DNA of 64,000 bases from Mucilaginibacter inviolabilis (GTDB lineage: Bacteria; Bacteroidota; Bacteroidia; Sphingobacteriales; Sphingobacteriaceae): assembly GCF_011089895.1 (NCBI RefSeq), contig NZ_JAANAT010000001.1:3286001-3350000 (forward strand), read 5' to 3'. The first letter of the stretch is position 1; each line of letters starts with the position of its first letter. This document shows, piece by piece, positions 1 to 8,500 of the stretch. A program made the translations under genes and the position numbers. Under the pieces are notes generated by a model. It did not search any database. It had not been told where the DNA came from and saw only the letters and a program-made list of their open reading frames with translations.

Positions 1-119
1 ATAATTGCAGCAACCAGCACCAATATAGCACTGCTTTGCAATTCGCGCCAGGTTGGCCAAGTTACTTTTTGAGTTAACTCGATGTATGATTCTTTAATAT
101 ATTCAGCTACGCCTGCCAT
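1..119 (-). CDS. secE: SecE preprotein translocase subunit (partial, 3' end outside window)
   Basis: SecE is the small essential membrane subunit of the SecYEG protein-export channel. The visible 39 residues begin MAGVAEYIKESYIEL and continue with the KVTWPTWREL motif, the amphipathic helix that precedes the membrane helix in single-span SecE proteins; the hydrophobic stretch ILVLVAAI then starts and is cut by the window edge. It follows tuf and tRNA-Trp on the same strand, the usual tuf-trnW-secE order in Bacteroidota, and is probably co-transcribed with them. The ATG at 117-119 lies about 20 bp after the tRNA. Identification rests on the motif and the order. Confidence 0.92.
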   Translation of the reverse strand, partial: MAGVAEYIKESYIELTQKVTWPTWRELQSSAILVLVAAI

Positions 120-138
120 TTTTTATTGTTTGCTTATG

Positions 139-209
139 CACGGGAACAAGGATTCGAACCCTGATCAAAGGTTTTGGAGACCTCTATTCTACCATTGAAC
201 TATTCCCGT
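139..209 (-). tRNA. trnW: tRNA-Trp (CCA)
   Basis: A cloverleaf can be folded: acceptor arm ACGGGAA/TTCCCGT, TA at positions 8-9, a TpsiC arm containing GGTTCGAATCC, and an anticodon loop CTCCAAA giving CCA. It lies between tuf and secE, where Bacteroidota usually carry tRNA-Trp. CCA is not encoded. Confidence 0.95.
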
Positions 210-286
210 GTATATTTTATAATAAGAAAACATAAGTTTGCTTTTTACAGTCAAACTTATGTTTCCAATTAACCTTTTTGAAATTT

Positions 287-1474
287 TTATTTCAAAATTT
301 CAGTTACCTGGCCAGCACCTACAGTTCTGCCACCTTCACGGATAGCGAAACGTAAGCCTTTTTCCATAGCGATAGCGTTGATCAATTTTACAGTGATGGT
401 AACGTTATCACCTGGCATAACCATTTCTACACCTTCGGCCAGTGAAATCTCACCAGTTACGTCAGTTGTACGGAAATAGAATTGCGGGCGGTATTTATTG
501 AAGAATGGAGTGTGACGGCCACCTTCTGCTTTTGATAATACGTAAACTTCTGCTTTAAAGTCAGTGTGTGGAGTTACTGAACCTGGTTTGCAAATAACCA
601 TACCACGACGGATATCAGTTTTTTCAATACCACGTAACAATAAACCTACGTTGTCACCAGCTTCACCACGGTCAAGGATTTTGCGGAACATCTCAACACC
701 TGTTACGGTTGATTTTAAGTTCTCAGCACCCATACCTAAAATATCAACAGCTTCACCAGAGTTGATTACACCACGCTCAATACGACCGGTAGCAACAGTA
801 CCACGACCAGTGATTGAGAATACGTCTTCAACCGGCATTAAGAAAGGAAGCTCAGTTAAACGTGGAGGGATAGGGATGTAGCTATCTACAGCATCCATCA
901 ACTCCATGATTTTACCAACCCAGGTAGGATCGCCGTTAAGACCACCTAATGCAGAACCCTGGATAACTGGGATATCATCACCTGGATATTCGTAGAATGA
1001 TAATAATTCACGAATTTCCATTTCTACTAATTCTAATAATTCCGGATCATCAACCATGTCAACCTTGTTCATAAATACAACAAGTGCAGGTACACCTACC
1101 TGACGTGCTAACAGGATGTGCTCGCGGGTTTGTGGCATCGGACCGTCAGTAGCAGCAACAACAATGATTGCACCATCCATCTGAGCAGCACCAGTAACCA
1201 TGTTTTTCACGTAATCCGCGTGACCTGGACAGTCAACGTGTGCATAGTGACGGTTAGCTGTTGAATACTCAACGTGTGCTGTATTAATGGTGATACCACG
1301 CTCTTTTTCTTCAGGAGCTGAGTCAATTGAATCAAATGAACGAGCTTCTGATAAACCTGCATCAGCTAATACTTTAGTGATAGCTGCAGTAAGGGTTGTT
1401 TTGCCGTGGTCAACGTGACCGATTGTACCGATGTTTAAGTGCGGTTTACTGCGGTCAAACTTTTCTTTTGCCAT
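287..1474 (-). CDS. tuf: Elongation factor Tu
   Basis: EF-Tu is the GTPase that brings aminoacyl-tRNA to the ribosomal A site. The 395 residues match the family's usual length. The GTP-binding motifs are GHVDHGKT near residue 19, DCPGHADYV near 81 and NKVD near 136; the SAL motif appears as GSALGG. Domains 2 and 3 follow, ending in [10 protein letters not shown]. The gene lies between tRNA-Thr(GGT) and tRNA-Trp in a tRNA-tuf-secE transcription unit. No SD precedes the ATG, as for most genes here. Confidence 0.98.
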   Translation of the reverse strand: MAKEKFDRSKPHLNIGTIGHVDHGKTTLTAAITKVLADAGLSEARSFDSIDSAPEEKERGITINTAHVEYSTANRHYAHVDCPGHADYVKNMVTGAAQMDGAIIVVAATDGPMPQTREHILLARQVGVPALVVFMNKVDMVDDPELLELVEMEIRELLSFYEYPGDDIPVIQGSALGGLNGDPTWVGKIMELMDAVDSYIPIPPRLTELPFLMPVEDVFSITGRGTVATGRIERGVINSGEAVDILGMGAENLKSTVTGVEMFRKILDRGEAGDNVGLLLRGIEKTDIRRGMVICKPGSVTPHTDFKAEVYVLSKAEGGRHTPFFNKYRPQFYFRTTDVTGEISLAEGVEMVMPGDNVTITVKLINAIAMEKGLRFAIREGGRTVGAGQVTEILK

Positions 1475-1542
1475 GATTTATAATTATTTTGTAGGTTAAT
1501 TTATACTTAAAAATGTATTCTGTTTTACTCTTTGTTTTATTG

Positions 1543-1614
<72 letters not shown>

Positions 1615-1629
1615 TTATTTTAATTATCG

Positions 1630-1715
1630 AATTAATGGTTTAGTGAACTATTGAATTTTAAAACCTCTACTCAATCACTAACTCAGCAATTCAATAACTC
1701 ATTAATTAATTCCCG
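1630..1715 (-). repeat. AT-rich imperfect inverted repeat between tRNA-Thr and tRNA-Gly
   Basis: The spacer is built from variants of the words TTAGTGA, ATTGAATT and AACTCATT. GAATTAATGG at the left end partly matches the complement of the right end (CATTAATTAATTC), and the middle of the two halves is also complementary. The same vocabulary recurs in the next tRNA spacer and beside dnaN. It may form a hairpin between the tRNAs in the precursor RNA. Confidence 0.6.
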
Positions 1716-1788
1716 AGCGGAAGACGAGGTTCGAACTCGCGACCTATAGCTTGGAAGGCTATCGCTCTACCAACTGAGCTACTTCCGC
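1716..1788 (-). tRNA. trnG: tRNA-Gly (TCC)
   Basis: The acceptor GCGGAAG pairs with CTTCCGC. The anticodon stem ATAGC/GCTAT closes the loop CTTCCAA, giving anticodon TCC. The TpsiC arm contains GAGTTCGAACTC. Confidence 0.95.
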
Positions 1789-1793
1789 AATTA

Positions 1794-1871
1794 AATGAGT
1801 GAATTATCGAGTTAGTGATTGGATGATTTAAAAATCATTCTATAATTCACTAATTCAACAATCCACTCATT
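1794..1871 (-). repeat. Inverted repeat between tRNA-Gly and tRNA-Tyr
   Basis: The left arm (1794-1829) begins AATGAGTG and carries GTTAGTGA and GATGATTT. The right arm (1832-1871) is its near complement, with AAATCATT, TCACTAATT and CACTCATT. It would form a long AT-rich hairpin of about 30 imperfect pairs in the tRNA precursor. It shares its words with the repeat at 35243-35321. Confidence 0.7.
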
Positions 1872-1877
1872 AAGGTG

Positions 1878-1958
1878 TGGGGGGAGAAGGATTCGAACCT
1901 TCGTAGCCGAAGCAACGGATTTACAGTCCGTCCCATTTGACCGCTCTGGTATCCCCCC
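1878..1958 (-). tRNA. trnY: tRNA-Tyr (GTA)
   Basis: A class II tRNA of about 81 nt with a long variable arm. The acceptor GGGGGGA pairs with TCCCCCC. The anticodon stem CGGA/TCCG closes the loop CTGTAAA, giving anticodon GTA. Confidence 0.95.
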
Positions 1959-2023
1959 ATTAGTTAATTCCGGATTTAAAATGTCCAAAGTTGAAGCTAA
2001 ACACTTCAATCCGAAAAAAACTG

Positions 2024-2096
2024 AGCCTCCTATCGGGATCGAACCAATGACCTACTGATTACAAGTCAGTCGCTCTACCAGCTGAGCTAAGGAGGC
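2024..2096 (-). tRNA. trnT: tRNA-Thr (TGT)
   Basis: The acceptor GCCTCCT pairs with AGGAGGC. The anticodon stem ACTGA/TCAGT closes the loop CTTGTAA, giving anticodon TGT. It is the first gene of the tRNA-tuf-secE unit. Confidence 0.95.
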
Positions 2097-2156
2097 TTAT
2101 ATTTATTTACCTTTTCTTATTTTATAACCCTTAAGAGGTTTCAAAATTGAGAGCGG

Positions 2157-2164
2157 CAAAACTA
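2157..2164 (-). promoter_or_regulatory. Second possible -7 element for the tRNA-tuf operon
   Basis: On the minus strand this reads TAGTTTTG, matching the Bacteroidota -7 consensus TAnnTTTG, about 60 nt upstream of tRNA-Thr(TGT). A good -33 TTG at the standard spacing is not visible, so it is weaker than the element at 2238-2268. Confidence 0.4.
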
Positions 2165-2237
2165 ATAAGCTTTTTTATATTTTAAAGAACAATCCCAACT
2201 TTTTTTTCAGTGCTTAGCACCTCTCTGAAAGGGATTG

Positions 2238-2268
2238 CAAATCTACAAAAAATTAAACCCCTGCAAAA
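2238..2268 (-). promoter_or_regulatory. Promoter of the tRNA-tuf-secE operon
   Basis: The minus strand reads TTTTG, 18 nt, then TAGATTTG. This matches the Bacteroidota sigma-ABfr consensus TTG (-33) and TAnnTTTG (-7) with near-normal spacing. It lies between the raiA terminator and the first tRNA, where the stable-RNA promoter is expected. The match is seen; activity is inferred. Confidence 0.65.
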
Positions 2269-2280
2269 TTTTTTATCAAA

Positions 2281-2313
2281 AAAAATCGACGAGTGGAAAA
2301 CTCGTCGATTTTT
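2281..2313 (-). terminator. Terminator downstream of raiA
   Basis: Perfect 14-bp stem (AAAAATCGACGAGT and its complement) with a 5-nt loop, 23 bp past the raiA stop. T runs on both strands make it potentially bidirectional. Confidence 0.8.
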
Positions 2314-2336
2314 GCCTAAAAAAGGGCTTTTTTATA

Positions 2337-2684
2337 CTATAAATCGTCTTCAGCCGTCATCAACATAGCCTTTTTGGCGGCGGTGTCGGCAATAGTTTTC
2401 TTCTGTTTATGCTTTTCTATCTGCTTACGAAGGCTTTCAATGGCCAAGTCTGTAGCCTCTTCAAAACTTTTGCACTTCTCTTTTGCAAAAATCTGGTTAC
2501 CCGGGAGCAACAATTTTATCTCCGTTATTTTATTTGCCTCATCTTCTACATTTTCCAGTTTTAAATAAACTTCCCCGCTAATTATCTGATCATAAAACGT
2601 ATCCAGCTTATCTGCCTTTTTTTGAATAAAATCTAATAATTTTTTGTCTGCGGTAAAATGAATTGATTGCACTGTAATTTTCAT
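2337..2684 (-). CDS. raiA: Ribosome hibernation factor, HPF/RaiA (YfiA) family
   Basis: Binds the 30S decoding region of idle ribosomes and blocks translation in slow growth. The 115 residues begin MKITVQSIHFTADKKLLDFI, the beta-alpha start of this fold, with the conserved ITEIKLLLPGNQIFAKEK strand pair and ESLRKQIEKHKQKK helix. It is the short form, without the long-HPF dimerisation tail. The gene starts 14 bp after the recombinase stop and has a perfect AGGAGG at 2689-2694, 4 nt from the ATG, which is rare in this window (see findings). Confidence 0.93.
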   Translation of the reverse strand: MKITVQSIHFTADKKLLDFIQKKADKLDTFYDQIISGEVYLKLENVEDEANKITEIKLLLPGNQIFAKEKCKSFEEATDLAIESLRKQIEKHKQKKTIADTAAKKAMLMTAEDDL

Positions 2685-2688
2685 GTTT

Positions 2689-2694
2689 CCTCCT
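2689..2694 (-). promoter_or_regulatory. Strong Shine-Dalgarno of raiA
   Basis: The minus strand reads AAGGAGGAAACATG: a full AGGAGG 4 nt before the start. Apart from rpsU, the other starts I checked here lack such a motif, which makes this site stand out. Confidence 0.8.
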
Positions 2695-2698
2695 TGAA

Positions 2699-3610
2699 TT
2701 ACGCCTTTGGATGGGCTTGTTTGTAAATAGACTTTAATCTTTCAACTGAATTGTGTGTGTAAATTTGGGTTGCGCTTAAATTAGCATGGCCCAAAAGTTC
2801 TTTTATCGAATTTAAATCGGCTCCGTTGTTGAGCAAACTTGTTGCAAACGTATGCCTGAGTACGTGAGGGCTCTTTTTATCCTGGGTTGATATGTTGGAT
2901 AGGTATTTATGCACTATTAAATATATTAGTTTCGGATAAGCATCAGCTCCTTTATTTGTAACGATTAATGTTACCGAATTGTTATCAAAATTTTGATTTT
3001 TCTTTAACTCCAGGTATTTACCCAGCAGGGTGCGCAGTTCCGTGTTCACCGGTATAATGCGTTCTTTGTTTCGTTTACCTAAAACCTTTAACGTACCCTC
3101 ATATTCATTAATATCCTGATCCTTAAGCCCCAGCAACTCGGCCAGGCGCATACCGGTGCCAAACAACATTTCAACAACCAGCTTATCCCGCTGGCCTATA
3201 AAATCGTTTGTAAATATTTCGTTATCATCCAGCATTTGGGTCAAACGGGCATCTTCAACAACCACAGGCAGGTTCTTGGGCGTTTTTTGCGACCTTATTT
3301 TGGATGTGGGATTATCATTAATGATGCCCTCCTGCAATAAAAATTTAAAGTACTTACGCAGCGTGGCCATTTTGCGGTTTACGGAACGGGCAATGATTTT
3401 TTGCCCCATGAGTTCAACCATCCAGTTACGGATGTCCTGATAGCTTATCTGATTAGGATGGGTAATAATAGGCTCCGGAATATGACCAGTCTCATCCGCA
3501 TTGTTTAAAAAGCGCATAAACTGATCCAGGTCCGATTTATAAGCAGATACCGTGTGGGGAGAGTATCGCTTTTCGAACTTAATATATTGGATAAAACGCT
3601 CTAAAAACAT
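2699..3610 (-). CDS. xerC: Tyrosine recombinase, XerC/XerD family
   Basis: Site-specific recombinase of the type that resolves chromosome dimers at dif. The N-terminal SAM-like DNA-binding domain (FEKRYSPHTVSAYKSDL) precedes the catalytic domain with GTGMRLAELLGL (Arg), a Lys in the beta hairpin near GKRNKERIIPV, PHVLRHTFAT (HxxR), GHANLSATQIYTH (His and Tyr nucleophile). I chose the ATG at 3610, giving 303 residues and MFLERFIQYIKFEKRYS, a typical family start; an upstream start at 3646 would add 12 residues without family support. It lies between rpsU and raiA, a common Bacteroidota order. XerC versus XerD cannot be settled here. Confidence 0.9.
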   Translation of the reverse strand: MFLERFIQYIKFEKRYSPHTVSAYKSDLDQFMRFLNNADETGHIPEPIITHPNQISYQDIRNWMVELMGQKIIARSVNRKMATLRKYFKFLLQEGIINDNPTSKIRSQKTPKNLPVVVEDARLTQMLDDNEIFTNDFIGQRDKLVVEMLFGTGMRLAELLGLKDQDINEYEGTLKVLGKRNKERIIPVNTELRTLLGKYLELKKNQNFDNNSVTLIVTNKGADAYPKLIYLIVHKYLSNISTQDKKSPHVLRHTFATSLLNNGADLNSIKELLGHANLSATQIYTHNSVERLKSIYKQAHPKA

Positions 3611-3694
3611 AAAAACTATTTGAACATCCAGAGATTGAATGTACAAATAGTTTTAATATAGTGTTAAGAAATTTGAAAAATTCTTTTACAAGAA

Positions 3695-3886
3695 TTAAAC
3701 AGTTTCTTGATTCATACCTTGCTTGTAGATAGCATGTTTAACAACATGACGACGAGTTACAGATTTTTTCTCGAATGCCTGACGGCTGCGAAGCTCTCTC
3801 AACACACCTGTTTTCTCAAATTTTTTCTTGAAGCGTTTCAATGCTTTATCTAATGATTCGCCTTCTTTTACGTTGATAATGATCAT
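3695..3886 (-). CDS. rpsU: 30S ribosomal protein bS21
   Basis: Small basic 30S protein; in Bacteroidota it helps sequester the anti-SD end of 16S rRNA. From the ATG at 3886 the protein is 63 residues beginning MIIINVKEGESLDKALKRFK, with the conserved KKSVTRRHVVKHAIYKQ core. A TTG at 3910 would add 8 residues but would turn the SD into codons, so it is rejected. AAAGGAGG lies 13 nt before the ATG within a hairpin, and a second weaker AGGA lies close to the ATG. It heads the rpsU-xer-raiA group. Confidence 0.95.
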   Translation of the reverse strand: MIIINVKEGESLDKALKRFKKKFEKTGVLRELRSRQAFEKKSVTRRHVVKHAIYKQGMNQETV

Positions 3887-3892
3887 AATTCC

Positions 3893-3917
3893 TAAAATAC
3901 CTCCTTTCAAGGAGGGT
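3893..3917 (-). promoter_or_regulatory. SD-sequestering hairpin in the rpsU leader
   Basis: The rpsU leader contains CCTCCTTGAAAGGAGG. CCTCCTT can pair with AAGGAGG, so the SD core lies inside a short stable hairpin just before the start codon. The dyad is seen directly; autoregulation by bS21 is inferred from what is known of Bacteroidota ribosomes. Confidence 0.65.
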
Positions 3918-3992
3918 CAAAGGTAAGCACAATTATTTGAAAATCAAATAAGATGCATATTTTTTTAGTATCTACCTGTTTTAATTTATGGT

Positions 3993-4037
3993 CTGTAACG
4001 AACAAAGGCTGCCTGAGGCAGCCTTTGTTCGTTACAG
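3993..4037 (-). terminator. Terminator after the susCD pair
   Basis: Perfect 21-bp stem with a TGA loop, starting CTGTAACGAACAAAGG on one arm, 10 bp after the susD stop. There is no separate U tract; TTTG lies inside the stem. It also lies upstream of rpsU and would insulate it. Confidence 0.75.
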
Positions 4038-4046
4038 AAACTCATA

Positions 4047-5540
4047 CTATTGTTTATCCCAATATACCCTGGTATTAAGCGCGTCAGGACCTTGACGAGC
4101 CACTACAGCGTTATAGTTAGCTTTGTTCAAGTCGATCTCTGTTTGAGGGTACTGTTGTCTACGCGGAATATTCTGGCCCGGGCTTAATGATCCTGGTACC
4201 GGATCGAGCAGTTTAGGTAAGCCTGTTCTGCGATACTCGGCCCATGACTCCCATCCGTCTCCTAAAAATCCGGCAATCCATTTTTGGGTGTGTATTTGCT
4301 CCATCGCAGTACCCACAGCGAACTTTATGGAAGCCTGATTTAAATACGTCTGTGAGTCGGCATCACTTACGCCATTCTGAGCTAAAGAAGCAGTTACTCC
4401 TTTATTATAAAAATCGGCAGCAGCACCATCTCCTCCTGGTATCCATCCTAAATGTGCGGCCTCCGCTTCAGTAAATAATACTTGCGCATATGAGGTCCAT
4501 ACGGTTGGTGAACTTTGATTTGATACAGCTAAACCTATTAATGACACATTGCCTGGATTATCTCTTGTACCTGCATTATAATCATTCAGAGCATCACCAA
4601 AAGTACCATAAGGCAAACCAACGTAAGTGTTGGTTGCTGTTGGCGCTACATAAACCGTTAAGCGCGGGTCATTAAGGGTAGTAAGTGTATTAACTACCAA
4701 ACTACTTACGGCATAATCATAACGATTGCGGTAATTAGTAAAATATGGATTTTCATTTGTTTGGGCAGCCAGATAAGTATATGATGCATTATCGGTATTT
4801 GATACCATCAAACCAGCTGTTACTGCCTTTGCAAATTCGGCTCGCCCGGTTGTTGGATCAACCTTTGATAGTCTTAATGCCATAATAGCATGTAAAGAAT
4901 TCGCCCAATGCTTCCATTTATTATTATCCCCGTTAAACAAAATGTCACTTGACAGTGCACCTTTATCATCAAATTGATTTTGGGCATCATCCAACTCTTT
5001 CATTAAAGCGGTGTATACATCTTTCTGAGCGTCAAAAGCCGGAGAGAAATTTGCATCTGCCTGTAATGCCTGAGAATAAGGAATATCGCCCCACCTATCG
5101 GTTATTGTCAAGAAGATAAATGCTTTAAGTATCCTTGCTGCCGCTATCTGATTATTGTTTGAACCGTATCTTAATGTAGTTGACTGATTTTTGGTAGCAG
5201 CATTTGTATTCACATCGATAACCGATTGCAGATCTTTTAAAGGTCCTGTATAATACGTTTGATAATCATATTGTTTTAATGCAAACAATGATTCATTGGT
5301 GTAAAACGTTTCGGACATATACTGAGAATATAATTCACCAGCAAAAGAATTAATGTTGGTAGTAGCACCCGCGCCATTTACACCACCTAAAAACTGTATC
5401 GCACTATTTAACAAATAGCCACCCTGCGCGTTTGGTGATTGATTGGGGTTAACATTAACATCGCCTCCCACTTTACATGAAGCCAGGATGATTACACCAG
5501 CCCCAATGATATATTTACTTATTATAGATATTTTTTTCAT
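4047..5540 (-). CDS. SusD/RagB-family nutrient-binding lipoprotein
   Basis: Surface lipoprotein that caps a SusC channel and captures oligosaccharide or peptide ligands. The 497 residues start with MKKISIISKY, a hydrophobic segment and the lipobox LASC near residue 22, followed by GGD. The NPNQSPNAQGGYLLNSA segment, TDRWGDIPYSQA and the C-terminal IHTQKWIAGF and WESWAEYRRTG motifs fit the SusD-like_2 group, a helical TPR-type fold. It starts 15 bp after susC in one operon. No glycosidase, sulfatase or regulator lies beside it, so the ligand cannot be inferred. Confidence 0.92.
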   Translation of the reverse strand: MKKISIISKYIIGAGVIILASCKVGGDVNVNPNQSPNAQGGYLLNSAIQFLGGVNGAGATTNINSFAGELYSQYMSETFYTNESLFALKQYDYQTYYTGPLKDLQSVIDVNTNAATKNQSTTLRYGSNNNQIAAARILKAFIFLTITDRWGDIPYSQALQADANFSPAFDAQKDVYTALMKELDDAQNQFDDKGALSSDILFNGDNNKWKHWANSLHAIMALRLSKVDPTTGRAEFAKAVTAGLMVSNTDNASYTYLAAQTNENPYFTNYRNRYDYAVSSLVVNTLTTLNDPRLTVYVAPTATNTYVGLPYGTFGDALNDYNAGTRDNPGNVSLIGLAVSNQSSPTVWTSYAQVLFTEAEAAHLGWIPGGDGAAADFYNKGVTASLAQNGVSDADSQTYLNQASIKFAVGTAMEQIHTQKWIAGFLGDGWESWAEYRRTGLPKLLDPVPGSLSPGQNIPRRQQYPQTEIDLNKANYNAVVARQGPDALNTRVYWDKQ

Positions 5541-5555
5541 GATTTTTTGAGCTTA

Positions 5556-8500
5556 TTAGAAGGTTAGCTTAATGTTAAACCCTAAGTTTCTTGTGTTTGG
5601 TAACTGCCCGCCTTCATAAAAAGAAGTTTGCAGTTGCGACGGGTCAACACCTTTAACTTTAGAGTAGATCATCCATGGGTTTTGAGAGGTTATACCAAAA
5701 TAAGCTGTTTGAAATGGAGTTTTAGCCAACATTTTTTTAGGGAATGTGTAACCTATACTTACTTCCCTTAATTTAACATATGAAGCATCATAAGTCCATT
5801 TTTCCCATATTTGGCTGTATACCTGTTCATATAACGACCGTGTTTCTACATAGGTAGTATTAGGAGTACCATCAGCATGTACACCTTGTACCAAGGTACC
5901 ACCGCCGTCTGCTACAGCGTTACGAACCGGATTACCTTTGGCATTATTACCAACAGTTTCAGCACCCAGGCCTGAACCATTTAAGTTTTGCTCGGTAACT
6001 GATACGAACTTACCACCTTTCTGAAAATCAAGAGAAAAAGCAAGCGTAAAGCCTTTATAGTTAAAAGAGTTTGTGAAACCACCGGTATAGCTTGGCAGCA
6101 TACTACCTAAATTAACATTGTTATTTACAATTGGCATGCCTGTATCGTCAACTATGATATTCCCATTTTTATCGCGGGTAAAACCAGAACCAATTATCTG
6201 GCCATAAGAACTGCCAACTACACCATTAACGCCAAAGCTTGGTGAGCCAACAAATCCAAAGCTTTTTGCACCTGCGGTCTGGTTACCGCCAGATATTCCG
6301 TAACCGCCTAAACCATCGGGTGTAACTTGTAAACTATTTACACCAGGGTAAATTGAGATAACCTTGTTGCGGTTAAACGCAATGTTAAAATCAGCAGTCC
6401 AAATAAAATCTTTTGATTTAACCGGAGTACCGCCCAGACTTATTTCGATACCATGATTTTTGATTTCGCCGGCATTGACTATAGCAGTAGAGTATCCGGA
6501 AGTACCATTAACCGGCAATGGTAATATCTGATCTTTAGTATTACGTGTATAATAGTTGAAATCAAACTTAATTCTGTCTTTTATAAAATGCAGCTCTGTA
6601 CCTATTTCATAAGCAGTAGAAAGGGTTGGTTTCAAGTTTGGGTTTGTCAGGGTATTGGGTACCGTCTGTATCGGATCACCGCCATGAGGAGTTGTACTCA
6701 GATCAAAAGTACGGTAAACCTGATATGGCTGAGCATCGGAGCCTGTTTTAGCCGCAGACAGCCTTAACTTACCAAAAGTAAATACATCATTTTTAGGCAT
6801 CAACTCTGTAAAAACAAATGATCCGGAAGCACCACCATACCAATATGAATTATTGTTTATTGGCAATGTTGAAGAAATATCATTGCGTATGTTCAAATCC
6901 AAATATAAAAAGTCCTTATAGCCAAATGAGGTAAATCCATAATAACTGTTTACCCGGCTTAAAGCATTATAACTTAATGCTGTTGGCGCATCAATTGAAT
7001 TGCCAAGAGTATATAACTCCGGAACGGCTAAACCACCGTTAGTGTTACCACTTGTATACAGATAGCGATCCTGACGGGTTTCGGCATATAAACCAGCTTT
7101 TAATGACAAATCACCAAAAATATGATTGTATGCTAAATTCGCTACATAATTATTCTCTTTGTAGGTATACTGACTTTGAGAATAATAGTCGACGTTTACT
7201 GTACCCGATCCAACGCGTGAATTATCATCTCTGTTCAAAAGATCCTCTCTTGCAATTATAGAGAATGATAGATCCTTTGTGAATTGATAGGATGCAGTAA
7301 TGTTTCCATATATCCGGTTGCTATTGGATTTAGAAGTATTGACGTAAGCTTCTGTATAAGGGTTATCCCAATAGTGAGGAGACAAATCATCCGGACTAAT
7401 TATATTCCAGGCAGTATAGGTTCCATCAGCTCTTTGATACTTTTTTAACTGATCGATTTCAATATCCCTATGAAACCACTGGCTAAATGAACCGGCAGTT
7501 TGTGTTCCGTAACCTTCTTGCGGAATATTGTTCGAATTAATTTGCGAGAAGTTAAAGTTAGCGCTTACTGTAAACTTTTTAGTTAACTTCAATTCACCAT
7601 TCAAACCAACGTTGTTACGTTTTTGATCGCTATTGGGTGTAATACCCGTACGGTCAATATTGGTATAAGATACGCGGAAATTATAATTATCTGCGGCTTT
7701 AGAAAATGCAGCATTGGTATTATAAGTAACACCGGTTCTATAAAAATCGCGCACATTATTAGGCTGGGCAACAAATGGTTTTAATTTTCCGTAGTCTGGA
7801 TTTGTTGGATCCCAAAAATACCAGGGGGCATACAGTGTACCATCAAGTTTGGGACCCCAACTTTCATCAACACCGTAGTTATAATATTTAACCCCATTAA
7901 AATTGGCATTTGAAGCCGGAGAAATTCCCGGCTGATAAGTATAGGTATTCCAATTTAAACTTGTACCGCCGCCATATTCATTCTGATATGCTGGTAATTG
8001 ATATACCTTTTCAAAAGTAGTTGATTGATTAAATGAAACACCAACGCCTTTATCAACACCTTTTTTGAGTGTAATAACCACAGCTCCTTCAGATGCACGC
8101 TGGCCATATAATGCTGTTGCTGCCGGACCTTTCAAAACCGTTAATGACTCAATATCGTCATTATTAACAGCATTAGGATCTGTAACAACACCATTCACCA
8201 CATAAATTGGGTTACCACCTGATAGGGAGTTAACACCACGAATACGGATAGTTGAGGTTCCAAATTTAGCACCAGATCCGCCCAACACCTGCACACCTGC
8301 AATTTTACCCGCCAGAGCAGTATTTAAATCGGATTGCTTGGTTACCGTTAAATCATCGCCTTTAACTGCCTGAGCAGCATAACCCAATGATTTTTGTTGG
8401 CGTGAGATACCAAGGGCCGTTACAATTACTTCATTTAAGCCATTGCTTGATGATACCAAAACAACATTTAGTTGACTGTTGCTACCCACCGGAACATCCT

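Noticed and set aside
564..881. 105-residue plus-strand frame in tuf
   Set aside because: Shadow of the EF-Tu gene.
1812..2009. 65-residue frame on the minus strand
   Set aside because: It runs across tRNA-Tyr and has no protein features.
2699..3610. Phage or integron integrase
   Set aside because: Length, core motifs and the rpsU-raiA neighbourhood fit the housekeeping Xer recombinase; no mobile genes or att repeats flank it.
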